Part shown: piece after piece, positions 18,918 to 26,829 of the stretch | How positions within the stretch are numbered: the stretch's first letter is position 1 | Layout of the letters: the number at the start of each line of letters is the position of its first letter | Notes under the pieces: generated by a model | Told to the model about the DNA's origin: nothing | The model's database searches: none | What the model saw: only the letters and a program-made list of their open reading frames with translations | Origin: Mucilaginibacter sp. SMC90 | GTDB taxonomy: Bacteria > Bacteroidota > Bacteroidia > Sphingobacteriales > Sphingobacteriaceae | Assembly (NCBI RefSeq): GCF_022811725.1 | Contig: NZ_CP094527.1 | Coordinates: 3,286,001 to 3,350,000 of the forward strand | Direction: 5' to 3' | Length of the DNA: 64,000 nucleotides | Made by a program: the position numbers and the translations under genes

Positions 18918-19082
18918 TTAAAATAGCAGAAGGATAGTTACCAAAAAACAAACTGTTATCCTTTGCCATAATGGATCTTGGGACTTTTTCTTTTTGATCC
19001 TTCTTATGGTCAGGCCATGTTGCTCACCTAATTTTTTTGACTCATTATAAGTTTTTATTCTTTTCCTTTTCTTTTTTCTCAT
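18918..19082 (-). CDS. Small basic tail-anchored protein (54 aa)
   Basis: A short frame on the minus strand encodes 54 aa that begin MRKKKRKRIKTYNESKK and end with a single hydrophobic helix, ITVCFLVTILLLF. The join KKKKSQDPLWQRI closely resembles KKKKSRKPLWMRI in the 63-aa protein at 35891-36082. That similarity, at the two ends of the same minus-strand gene run, supports both as real genes. No strong Shine-Dalgarno is visible, which is common in Bacteroidota. Function is unknown; a lysine-rich cytoplasmic head on a membrane anchor is suggested. Bases 18816-18917 hold nothing I recognise. Confidence 0.55.
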   Translation of the reverse strand: MRKKKRKRIKTYNESKKLGEQHGLTIRRIKKKKSQDPLWQRITVCFLVTILLLF

Positions 19083-19150
19083 TAACGATAAGCCAAGGTT
19101 CTTCCAGTAGAATTCAATGGTTTCTAATTAAATTTCAGGAAATATTTATA

Positions 19151-20041
19151 TTACATGATGTAATAAATTTCCGGCTGTGACGGTTGAACAGGAGCAGCAG
19201 GTTTTCCAATCATTTCCCGCAAATTGCCCTCAATAGTTCTGCTCAACGTTGTCATTGGGGTATCGGTCGGTTTATTTTCAAAAGGGTCCTGCATAAGGAT
19301 CGCAGTACGTTCGATGGCAATGAATAATACTGGAATGGCAAAAGTGAGACAGATCTCTATAAATTTTGATTTATCCTCAAGTCCGAATGGAAGCAAAGTC
19401 ATGAGCACATAAATTAGAAAATGGATCATTACGCTATAGGATCTCGGGAAAACAGTATTTTTAAGTCTTTCACATTTACCCATTCCATCACATAGTCGTG
19501 CTATGGTCGAATCAATTTGAACTTGCTTATTGGCATTAATGTTGAACTTTTCAGATGCATTAGCCAACAAATCAGCATGTTTATCCAGCAAATGATTTGG
19601 CAGGTTATTCGTTTTAACCTGGTTAACCGTTACATATTCAGCCACTGGTCCGGTAAAGGGGACTTTCCGAAGATTTTCAGTCAGTGCAAAACACCATAAT
19701 ATTTGTTGCTCTGCAAGTTTTGCCACCAATTCTTCACCATCTTTGGTTTTAGGAAAAAATTGTTTTGCCTGCCTGATCAGTGTGCGGCTATCATTTACTA
19801 TACCTCCCCATATTATTCTCGCTTCCCACCATAACTGATATGATTGAGACGTACGGAATGCAAGTAGCAATGATAATAAGGTTCCCACAAAGGCAGAGAC
19901 GGCCAGTGGAATAGAAACTTCTTTCAATAACCAGTAATGATCGAAGGTGCCAGCCAAAATCGCATAAGCGGCAACAGCAATGATGTCATATTTGATCAGG
20001 TTCAAAAAATAGGTGATCGAGATTCTTTTTTTTAATAGCAT
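19151..20041 (-). CDS. Bestrophin-family ion channel (UPF0187)
   Basis: A 296-aa membrane protein of the bacterial bestrophin family, pentameric anion or cation channels of the inner membrane. The family core appears in LLSLLLAFRTSQSYQLWWEARIIWG (about 57-80), with two N-terminal helices before it and two near residues 205-245 (LIYVLMTLLPFGL, FAIPVLFIAI). The C-terminus has the LMQDPFENKPTDTPM segment that is conserved in the family. It is the last large gene of the long minus-strand metal/envelope run, 44 bases after the isomerase gene. Confidence 0.9.
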   Translation of the reverse strand: MLLKKRISITYFLNLIKYDIIAVAAYAILAGTFDHYWLLKEVSIPLAVSAFVGTLLSLLLAFRTSQSYQLWWEARIIWGGIVNDSRTLIRQAKQFFPKTKDGEELVAKLAEQQILWCFALTENLRKVPFTGPVAEYVTVNQVKTNNLPNHLLDKHADLLANASEKFNINANKQVQIDSTIARLCDGMGKCERLKNTVFPRSYSVMIHFLIYVLMTLLPFGLEDKSKFIEICLTFAIPVLFIAIERTAILMQDPFENKPTDTPMTTLSRTIEGNLREMIGKPAAPVQPSQPEIYYIM

Positions 20042-20085
20042 GGTAGATTAAAGTTTTAATTAAATTGAAAGTAATTTAACAATAA

Positions 20086-20673
20086 TTATTTTTCACCCGA
20101 AGCAAATATCCGGTCAACAGCGCTGCATAAAAGATGACCGATCAATATATGCATCTCCTGTACCCTGGCAGTAATATCGCTATTTACATTTAAGGTAATA
20201 TCACAAACAACGGATATCATGCCACCGTTGGCACCCGAAAGACCTATCAAGCGGCATCCCCGGTTCTTGGCTTCTAATAAACCAGAAACAACATTCTCGC
20301 TATTCCCGCTTGTTGAAATTCCTATCACTAAATCACCGGGCTGCGCCAGTGCTTCAACTTGCCTGGAGAAAACTGCCGGGAAACCATAATCATTACCTAT
20401 CGCGGTTAGAGCTGATGTATCGGTAGTCAAAGCGATTGCAGGTAAACCCCGCCGCTCTTTTACATAGCGTCCCGTGAATTCAGCCGCGATATGTTGTGCA
20501 TCGCTTGCGCTACCTCCATTACCAAAGAGCAGTAATTTTTTTCCGTTCTTAATGGTTTCAATAATCAATTCCGCAGCTTTTTCAAGCTTATTTAAAAACT
20601 CAGGATCTTTTAGCGTTGCAGCCGCCTCCAGGTGTTCCTGAATTTCGGCCTTCATGTGTTGGTGATTTTCCAT
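20086..20673 (-). CDS. gmhA: Phosphoheptose isomerase-like SIS protein
   Basis: A 195-aa SIS-domain protein that matches sedoheptulose-7-phosphate isomerase (GmhA), which makes the first heptose precursor for lipopolysaccharide. Key parts are [19 protein letters not shown] (about 49-67), [10 protein letters not shown] and the C-terminal [11 protein letters not shown] with the zinc-ligand histidine. Length fits the family. No other heptose genes (gmhB, hldE, hldD) are near, so this is probably an accessory copy in a metal/envelope operon. It starts 20 bases after the DUF1345 gene. Confidence 0.88.
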   Translation of the reverse strand: MENHQHMKAEIQEHLEAAATLKDPEFLNKLEKAAELIIETIKNGKKLLLFGNGGSASDAQHIAAEFTGRYVKERRGLPAIALTTDTSALTAIGNDYGFPAVFSRQVEALAQPGDLVIGISTSGNSENVVSGLLEAKNRGCRLIGLSGANGGMISVVCDITLNVNSDITARVQEMHILIGHLLCSAVDRIFASGEK

Positions 20674-20693
20674 AAGTAAGCTTTATTTGGTGG

Positions 20694-21383
20694 TTATTTT
20701 TGAACAATGCCTGCGATAACATTAATACTCAGCGCTACAATAATTGTGTTAAAGGAAAATGCCAGTAACCCGTGCAAAAGGGCAAGCCGGCGAATACGCC
20801 GGGAAGTTACTTGTACATCAGATACCTGGAAAGTCATACCGATCACAAAAGAGAAATAGGCAAAATCCAGATAATCAGGTTTTGGCTCATTCGGAAACTC
20901 TAAACCTCCTGGCTTAAATGCTTTGTTGTCCGAACCATCTTCTACATCACAGTAGTAAAAGTGGGCATAACGAAAAGTAAAAATGGTGTGAACTAATATC
21001 CACGAAGTAACAACGCAGGCTAATGACAAAAGCACATGAAAGGTTAGTTGTCGCAGATCGTTCTCTGTACCATTTTTTAATAATAATACAATGGCAAATA
21101 AACTCGCTACAGATGCAAATATGGCAAATAGGAAAACGAGGGTTTTACTCGAATCCTGGGCATGTGCATCATGGTGCATGGTAGACGGGTGAACTTTAAA
21201 GATCGTCAACGCAGAAAGTGTCAGTGATACCAGCGAATATGTCAGCCAGGTTAATAAGTACTGGTTCGAGATGGATACTGCCCCACGAACAGCAATCCAG
21301 CATATTGCTGCCAAAGTCAGCGCTACATATAATTTATGGTGGGCATCGAGCCGGGTAATATTTAATTTTATTGGTTTGGTCAT
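20694..21383 (-). CDS. DUF1345 integral membrane protein
   Basis: A 229-aa protein with about five hydrophobic segments. The C-terminal block PDYLDFAYFSFVIGMTFQVSD and the following RRLALLHGLLAFSFNTIIVAL are the characteristic DUF1345 signature. The family has no proven function. Its start codon overlaps the end of the outer-membrane protein gene, so the two are translationally coupled. A His-containing loop (STMHHDAHAQ) lies between helices 2 and 3. Confidence 0.87.
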   Translation of the reverse strand: MTKPIKLNITRLDAHHKLYVALTLAAICWIAVRGAVSISNQYLLTWLTYSLVSLTLSALTIFKVHPSTMHHDAHAQDSSKTLVFLFAIFASVASLFAIVLLLKNGTENDLRQLTFHVLLSLACVVTSWILVHTIFTFRYAHFYYCDVEDGSDNKAFKPGGLEFPNEPKPDYLDFAYFSFVIGMTFQVSDVQVTSRRIRRLALLHGLLAFSFNTIIVALSINVIAGIVQK

Positions 21384-22048
21384 TATTTTAATTGATGTGG
21401 TAATAATTTAATCGTCATCCCGATGGCCGCTGAAAGATTGGTAGGGTATAATAATTGGTCTCCTCGCAATTTAAGATCACTAAGGCCGGTAGAAGCATAA
21501 AGGGATAAGCGGTTGCTTAATGACAGGTTATAATTCAAACCGCCAATCAGGTAATTAGAGCTTCCTTTTAATGCTTTAGCAGGCTGATGGAATCTGAAGA
21601 AATTGACACCCAGGTATGGTGTTAAAATCAATGCATCAGGCGCTCGCTTGTTATGAATATCATAGGCTAAATGCAGACCGTACTGCCTATAATAGGTATT
21701 ATTCGTCCCAAAATTCTTTGCAGCTTCTGCTTGCAAAAAACATTCCCGGTGTAACCGCACAGAAACGCCGAACTGCAAGCCGTAATTAATCCACGATAGG
21801 CGGCCGTCAGACTTCATTGTTGTTCTAACCGGAAATGCATTTAAAGCATAGGAAATACGGAAACGTTCTTCCCGTAAAGTATCTACTGATTGATGTTTTG
21901 CGGGATATTTTGTATGATCATTGGCTTGCGCCTGGGCATTTAAAGAAAAGCCAAGGAACACGAGCAAAATAAATGGGCTTACCCCGCCCCATAGCCTGGC
22001 TATGGGGTTCCGGGGATCTGCCTGAGCTCTAAACGTATGTGTTACCAT
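21383..22048 (-). CDS. Predicted outer-membrane beta-barrel protein
   Basis: A 221-aa protein. The hydrophobic stretch ILLVFLGFSLNAQAQA near residue 27-42 is a signal peptide, but the preceding 26 residues are unusually long; a later start near the signal is possible. The mature part shows alternating beta strands with aromatic ends (YGLQFGVSVRL, YLIGGLNYNLSL, LSLYASTGLSDLKL) and terminal AIGMTIKLL, typical of a small outer-membrane barrel. Specific family not recognised. It is coupled by overlap with DUF1345. Confidence 0.7.
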   Translation of the reverse strand: MVTHTFRAQADPRNPIARLWGGVSPFILLVFLGFSLNAQAQANDHTKYPAKHQSVDTLREERFRISYALNAFPVRTTMKSDGRLSWINYGLQFGVSVRLHRECFLQAEAAKNFGTNNTYYRQYGLHLAYDIHNKRAPDALILTPYLGVNFFRFHQPAKALKGSSNYLIGGLNYNLSLSNRLSLYASTGLSDLKLRGDQLLYPTNLSAAIGMTIKLLPHQLK

Positions 22049-22059
22049 TGACGGTGGTA

Positions 22060-22674
22060 TTATCTTTCATATTTTGATTTCAACTGTACGATCATTTGCT
22101 GCTGCATCTTTAGACGCTGCCATACCTGGTCTTTTTCTTTAGTTGAGAGACCTACCTGCAAAAAACCGGCATTGATCTGATTCAAGTTTTCAAATACCTG
22201 AATCATCACCCACAGGTACAATCTTTCCCGATCCAAACCTTTGGGTTGCTGATACCTACTAAAATTTCGCATTGCAGCATCAACGGTCCGCTGAAACAAA
22301 TCGGGTATTGGGGTGGCAGTTTGTTTGCAGGACGAAGGAAAAAGATCCGCCCGAAGCTGGTATTGTAATTGAACCATAGCTCGCGTAAATCCTGAATTTC
22401 CTGTACCGCTCTGTATTGCCGATTCCGTCATCGTAATCTTTAAAGCCCGGTCATAAATGGATCGGGTGATTTTAATGTAGTAGCTACGTGCGTTGTTGGG
22501 TGAAAATTTCAGCACCGAATCTGCTGTTCGCTGAATTTGTGTCAGGTAGTCCGGCAATGCTTTTTTGGACGTTAGGGGTTGCGCCAGCAAAGGATGGACT
22601 CCTAAAAACACAATGAGGAGGAACATTAATACAGTTTGGCAAACGTTGCTTGATTTAATTTGATTGATCTCCAT
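22060..22674 (-). CDS. Secreted protein of unknown function, lies in envelope operon
   Basis: A 204-aa protein with a signal peptide (VLMFLLIVFLGVHPLLAQP). The mature part is mainly helical and rich in glutamine and arginine, and it has two cysteines at most. It resembles DUF5045-like secreted proteins of Bacteroidota conjugative loci only in size, so I make no family claim. Its start overlaps the end of the HD-domain gene by 20 bases, and the outer-membrane protein follows 11 bases after its stop. Confidence 0.65.
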   Translation of the reverse strand: MEINQIKSSNVCQTVLMFLLIVFLGVHPLLAQPLTSKKALPDYLTQIQRTADSVLKFSPNNARSYYIKITRSIYDRALKITMTESAIQSGTGNSGFTRAMVQLQYQLRADLFPSSCKQTATPIPDLFQRTVDAAMRNFSRYQQPKGLDRERLYLWVMIQVFENLNQINAGFLQVGLSTKEKDQVWQRLKMQQQMIVQLKSKYER

Positions 22675-23284
22675 CGGAAAAGTCGTTTTGTACCTGGTCT
22701 GTAAGCCATGATTTTAATTGACTGATATTCCTTTGTTTTACAGGTTCCCAATGCTTCTTCGCGTGAGCGGTAAAATAGGTATGATCGCTCAAGAATTGCA
22801 GATTTTGACGAACCCAATCCGAATTGCTATATTCTTTATCTAATACATTCGCCCATTCCATTCGGAGGCGTTCAGAATGAATCGCAAAATCAGGGAGTGC
22901 CAGATGACGCATGTCTGCATCACACATAATCGCCTGGAAATGGGTTTTAGGCTCTTGTGGCATCTGTGTGGCCCGTATACATTCATTAACCGGGTTAATG
23001 AACAAATCTTTTTTGCCCATACTCCGCAGAAAATCACCGGCAATTGTCATGCTAATTGCTTCATGCCCCTGATAGGTATAACAATATCCGCTATCATGAA
23101 ACCAGGCCGAAACCATTAATATTTCCTGTTCCCATTCATTGAGGTGCATTTCGGTGCATAGGTCATTTACTGCAGCTACCATCAGCTGGGTATGATCGAG
23201 ATTATGATAGACCATGCCGACAGCCAGCTTTTGTCCTAAAAGATTGATTATATATTCTTCAGTTTTTTTGATGAGTTCATTCAT
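22655..23284 (-). CDS. HD-domain phosphohydrolase
   Basis: A 209-aa cytoplasmic protein of the HD superfamily. The metal-binding residues appear as H in YHNLDHTQLMV (about 28), the HD pair in SAWFHDSGYCY (about 60) and a later aspartate in ICDADMRHLALPDF. Such proteins hydrolyse nucleotides or (p)ppGpp-like compounds, but the substrate is unknown. Its ATG overlaps the stop of the site-2 protease gene (ATGA-type overlap), which points to coupled expression. Confidence 0.85.
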   Translation of the reverse strand: MNELIKKTEEYIINLLGQKLAVGMVYHNLDHTQLMVAAVNDLCTEMHLNEWEQEILMVSAWFHDSGYCYTYQGHEAISMTIAGDFLRSMGKKDLFINPVNECIRATQMPQEPKTHFQAIMCDADMRHLALPDFAIHSERLRMEWANVLDKEYSNSDWVRQNLQFLSDHTYFTAHAKKHWEPVKQRNISQLKSWLTDQVQNDFSDGDQSN

Positions 23285-24627
23285 GGATGCATTGTGTTTA
23301 GTGTGCGGATGTCATTAAAAAGTACATAGCCGGATAATAAAAGGATTATCACTAATCCGCTGAGGGAGAAAAAGGCCCAAAATGTCCGGCTGACAGGTTT
23401 ACGGGTAAATCCCTCGTAAATGAGTAATAACAAGATCCCGCCGTCCATCGGTGGTAGCGGAATTACATTGAACAGTGCAAGCGCAGTGGAAAGAAGTGCT
23501 ACAAGCTCCCAAAACCTTTTGGGTTCAAAATTTCCGCTGAAAAGTGTGGCGATACGTACGGGTCCTACAAGTCCTTCGTTGGCTTTTACCTCACCTGATA
23601 CCAGTTGGCTTAATCCGCTGGAGTTTTCAGATATGGTGTTCCAAACTTTATTAGTCCCTGCGGAGAGGGATTGACTTAATGTAATCCTTTGGGGTTTAAC
23701 CAGAGGCAGTTTGTTATCCACGCTAAAGCCGATATGGCCGTCTTTCTCCTGATGGGCCAGCATAGTACTGGTTTTGCCGTCATGAATAACCGTCAGATAA
23801 AGCTGTCGCTGTTTATTCTCCTTTAATCGAATGATAAAATCATTATATGATTGTACGTAATCCCCATTAAGAGCGACGATATGCGATTTTTTAAAAGTCT
23901 GATTGTGGCGCAGATCGATGTTCGTGTAAATAGAATCTACCTGAAATCCTGCTTTTATCGAAAAAAATTGAGTTAACCCTTTATCTGCGACAAGCTGCAT
24001 GATCTTTGGCGAGACGGCAACGTGCATGTGTATTTTTTCCTTGCCCTGATGACGGACAATGGATAAAACAGTATTACCCCGCATCAGGTGAGTACTCAGC
24101 AACTCGTCTTCATATAGAGAAGAGTCGGCATTGATCGATGTAACTTCATCGCCTGGCTGTAAACCGGCCTGTAACCCTAACTCACCAGGAAGTATGATTA
24201 AATCCCGGCCAATAGCAGTGACCTGGTTCCGGCCATAATAAAGAAAAATCCCGCAGTAAATAATCAGCGCCAGACAGAGGTTCATTGCGATACCGGCAGA
24301 CATAACGATCAGGCGCTGCCAAACTGGTTTATCTCCATACCGCTGACCTTGTGGAACCTCCGCATCTTCATCGGCCTCATCCTCATCCACGGCTGTAAGA
24401 CTTCCGGCCATCCGAACGTAGCCGCCAACAGGCAGCCAGCCTATACCAAACTCCGTTCCCTTATAATTGTATCGATACAATCGCTTATCGAAAGCATCGA
24501 AGAAAAGGTAAAACTTTTTGATCCTGATACCGAAAGCTCTGGCCGCAAGAAAATGCCCCAGCTCGTGGATGAAGACGAGCAGGCTCAGCCCAGCCAGAAA
24601 TTGCGTGATCATGATCAGGATGTTCAT
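23281..24627 (-). CDS. RseP-like site-2 protease (M50) with PDZ domain
   Basis: A 448-aa intramembrane zinc protease. The zinc motif HELGH lies at residues 21-25 in the first helix. A PDZ domain sits around 145-210 (LGLQAGLQPGDEVTSIN), and the second active-site motif NVIPLPPMDGG lies near 390-400. In bacteria, RseP-type enzymes cut membrane-anchored anti-sigma factors or clear signal peptides. It is embedded in a metal-efflux operon and overlaps both neighbours by four bases. The housekeeping copy is presumably elsewhere, so this one may have a dedicated substrate. Confidence 0.92.
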   Translation of the reverse strand: MNILIMITQFLAGLSLLVFIHELGHFLAARAFGIRIKKFYLFFDAFDKRLYRYNYKGTEFGIGWLPVGGYVRMAGSLTAVDEDEADEDAEVPQGQRYGDKPVWQRLIVMSAGIAMNLCLALIIYCGIFLYYGRNQVTAIGRDLIILPGELGLQAGLQPGDEVTSINADSSLYEDELLSTHLMRGNTVLSIVRHQGKEKIHMHVAVSPKIMQLVADKGLTQFFSIKAGFQVDSIYTNIDLRHNQTFKKSHIVALNGDYVQSYNDFIIRLKENKQRQLYLTVIHDGKTSTMLAHQEKDGHIGFSVDNKLPLVKPQRITLSQSLSAGTNKVWNTISENSSGLSQLVSGEVKANEGLVGPVRIATLFSGNFEPKRFWELVALLSTALALFNVIPLPPMDGGILLLLIYEGFTRKPVSRTFWAFFSLSGLVIILLLSGYVLFNDIRTLNTMHP

Positions 24628-25232
24628 AGGAGATCGCCAGTTTGTGTTAATTGAATTGCTCCATTAATTTGCTGGCTCACATCGGTTAACGACCGGATCA
24701 AAATTCCATCGTAATATCCTTGTGCCTTACCGCAGGTTAAATGGATGAATAATTCATTATTTTGAAGGAATCGCGGCATGAAAGGTGCCACCTCTGCCCG
24801 TAACAGGTTAGTAAGCGCTAATAAGCGTCCCGGGTGTAACAGGAAGATGGATACCTCGGAGGCATACTCACCCAAGCTATCTTCCGAAATACTACGGAGG
24901 GTCTTCAGATCTTTGAGGGCAACAAGGGCCATTTCAGGTGTGTTATTATTAACCGGTTGAAACCCTCGGTCGATACCCATTCCATTGAAATCATCTACCA
25001 ATAACCGGTACCGGTAACTCACCTTGACAGATTGGGGCCATAACTCAACAATGATTGGTGAATAAGGAACCAGGGCATAGCAGTTCAGCCCCAGTGAAAG
25101 TCTGCGCGCCAGCGTCAGGTAAACCTGCAATTGCAGGTTACTATCCGTTATAGCCCGGTTATCCGGGTTGACTTTAATATGCAGGAATTGGTATGTACCC
25201 GCATCCTGGGTTACTTTAAACGGAAAATCCAT
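24624..25232 (-). CDS. Unknown soluble protein coupled to the site-2 protease
   Basis: A 202-aa protein with no signal or membrane helix and no recognisable domain. I start it at ATG 25232 (MDFPFKVTQ) because GGAGGGG stands just upstream; the open frame continues nine codons further to 25259. It has beta-rich segments (YQFLHIKVN, VKVSYRYRLLVDDF) and a helical C-terminal half. Its stop overlaps the protease start by four bases, so the two products are probably made together. Confidence 0.7.
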   Translation of the reverse strand: MDFPFKVTQDAGTYQFLHIKVNPDNRAITDSNLQLQVYLTLARRLSLGLNCYALVPYSPIIVELWPQSVKVSYRYRLLVDDFNGMGIDRGFQPVNNNTPEMALVALKDLKTLRSISEDSLGEYASEVSIFLLHPGRLLALTNLLRAEVAPFMPRFLQNNELFIHLTCGKAQGYYDGILIRSLTDVSQQINGAIQLTQTGDLL

Positions 25233-25234
25233 AT

Positions 25235-25414
25235 TTACCCCTCCAAATCTAAAAACCATTGTTGGGCCTGTTTAACGGCCTCCTTCTCCCTGGTACTTCC
25301 TTCCGGGATGTCGCTTTCTTTCAAATTCGCCTCAATCTCCAGTGCTTTAGATTTTACTTCAGGCTCCAGGTCTTTCAGTGGCGTTTGCATGTTTTTCGAT
25401 TGATCTTGTTCCAT
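25235..25414 (-). CDS. Small acidic helical protein (59 aa)
   Basis: A short frame opening MEQDQSKNMQTPLKDLEPEV and ending EAVKQAQQWFLDLEG. The pattern L-x-P-x-V-x-x-K-A-x-x-I, then EG, then A-x-x-A-x-x-W resembles a widespread family of small helical proteins found with stress genes, but the similarity is only by eye. Its stop codon lies two bases before the start of the 202-aa gene, whose ribosome-binding site GGAGGGG is formed by its last codons. This tight packing supports it as a real gene. Confidence 0.65.
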   Translation of the reverse strand: MEQDQSKNMQTPLKDLEPEVKSKALEIEANLKESDIPEGSTREKEAVKQAQQWFLDLEG

Positions 25415-25420
25415 TAGTTT

Positions 25421-26152
25421 TTATAATATTATGCCCAGAATTAGAAATATCAGGAAGCCTCCAAAGAACAATGCCGTATAAAAAGGCGAATCCTTTTCCT
25501 CATGTGCCTCGACTAAAAGTTCCTCGGTCACCAGGTACATCAGTGCCGCCGCTCCGAACGAAAGGATAAATTCCATTACCTTATCGGGAGCATTGTGCAA
25601 CAGGAATAAGCCAGCTACCGCGCCAATCAAAAACACAATTCCAAGGCCTATCAATACCTGGTACATTTTACCCCTGCTTACTGCGGATGATTGAATGGTG
25701 GTAATGACTGCAATACCCAATGAAAAACATTCCAGCGCCAGCGCGAATGCCAGCAAAGTACCTTCCTTTTGGCCGGCAGCAAAGCCGATACCCAGTAAGA
25801 TCCCATCGATGAGCAAGTCGATACCGATAGCGCTAAGTGCCGCCCATGGCAATTTGCCCGTCTTATCTTTGTTAGCCGCTTTTTCTTCCATTTTTTCAGT
25901 TACCTGCTTGACGATCAGCATTGATGCAATACCAAATACGAAACCAACCACGATCAGCAACGGGTCATGGATCTTGATCATATCCGGCAGCAACTCTACA
26001 GCTACGACCGAGAAAACTACACCTGCCGCGAAATGTAACGTCATACTTTTAAAGGCACTGCTGGCTGTGCGGAAGATGCCCAGGATTCCCCCAGCGATTA
26101 GCAGAACAACTGGGATTAAGGTAAACAGGATCTCTTTTTCTAATTGGCTCAT
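25421..26152 (-). CDS. ZIP-like metal transporter with altered metal-site residues
   Basis: A 243-aa membrane protein with about eight helices and the ZIP-family layout. A charged cytoplasmic loop (EKMEEKAANKDKTGK) separates helices 3 and 4. Helix 4 reads SAIGIDLLIDGILLGIGFAAG and helix 5 ALALECFSLGIAVIT. In classical ZIP transporters these hold HNxxD/PEG and HExPHE; here the histidines are replaced (D-LLID and LECFSLG). It could therefore use acidic ligands, carry a different cation, or act differently. It overlaps the next gene upstream by four bases. Confidence 0.8.
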   Translation of the reverse strand: MSQLEKEILFTLIPVVLLIAGGILGIFRTASSAFKSMTLHFAAGVVFSVVAVELLPDMIKIHDPLLIVVGFVFGIASMLIVKQVTEKMEEKAANKDKTGKLPWAALSAIGIDLLIDGILLGIGFAAGQKEGTLLAFALALECFSLGIAVITTIQSSAVSRGKMYQVLIGLGIVFLIGAVAGLFLLHNAPDKVMEFILSFGAAALMYLVTEELLVEAHEEKDSPFYTALFFGGFLIFLILGIIL

Positions 26153-26829
26153 AATTTTATATACTTATATAGTTCCGGAAACTGTTCTTCACTGGCCAGG
26201 CTGATCCGCACATAGGTAATACCCGCTGCTCCAGCGGCAATTGCTAAAGCAATTAATAATTGTAATGGGAAAAATTTCCTTTCCATTAACGCGGCCAGGT
26301 TAAGTCCGAGGCTGCATAGGGTCAGCATCACTTTTACCATCCAATGCCGTTTGCGCAAACAGAAATAGGCCAACAGGCACATACCTGTTACGACCGACCC
26401 GGTAACAAAGAGAATTTGACAACTTTCATAGGGTTTGGGATGGGCAAAGTTCAGTGACCTGCCGCATAATTCTGGCCAGAACCAACGCATAGCCTGGTTA
26501 AACAAAAGCAAAACAGCCGTAAGCAACAATCCAAACATGGAAAACCTGTTCAGCCAAAACATAAATCGCACGCGTTCTTTGTAGAGGAACATGAGAATAA
26601 TTGCGCACCAATACGGAATCCAGTAGGGGACATTAATTAAATGAGGTGCCATGCTCCGAACCTGCTGCCATCTGACATACTGTACTGTTGTTTCCAACCA
26701 GCCATTTACTGCGCCAAGGTTTACATGAAAAACCGTAAAAATTACAGCGATCAGAAAACAGCTCATTGCTGCGATAGTAGCCCAGCAAACGATCTGAAAT
26801 GTTTTTGAATCATATTTACTGAACTTCAT
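26149..26829 (-). CDS. Hypothetical multi-pass membrane protein
   Basis: A 226-aa protein with about six hydrophobic helices (for example IAAMSCFLIAVIFTVF, WCAIILMFLY, FGLLLTAVLLLF, LLIALAIAAGAAGITYV). No conserved motif is recognised. A tryptophan- and cysteine-containing loop (RWFWPELCGRSLNF) lies between helices 3 and 4. It is packed by four-base overlaps between the ZIP-like and Nramp-like genes, so it probably works with them in the inner membrane. Confidence 0.7.
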   Translation of the reverse strand: MKFSKYDSKTFQIVCWATIAAMSCFLIAVIFTVFHVNLGAVNGWLETTVQYVRWQQVRSMAPHLINVPYWIPYWCAIILMFLYKERVRFMFWLNRFSMFGLLLTAVLLLFNQAMRWFWPELCGRSLNFAHPKPYESCQILFVTGSVVTGMCLLAYFCLRKRHWMVKVMLTLCSLGLNLAALMERKFFPLQLLIALAIAAGAAGITYVRISLASEEQFPELYKYIKL

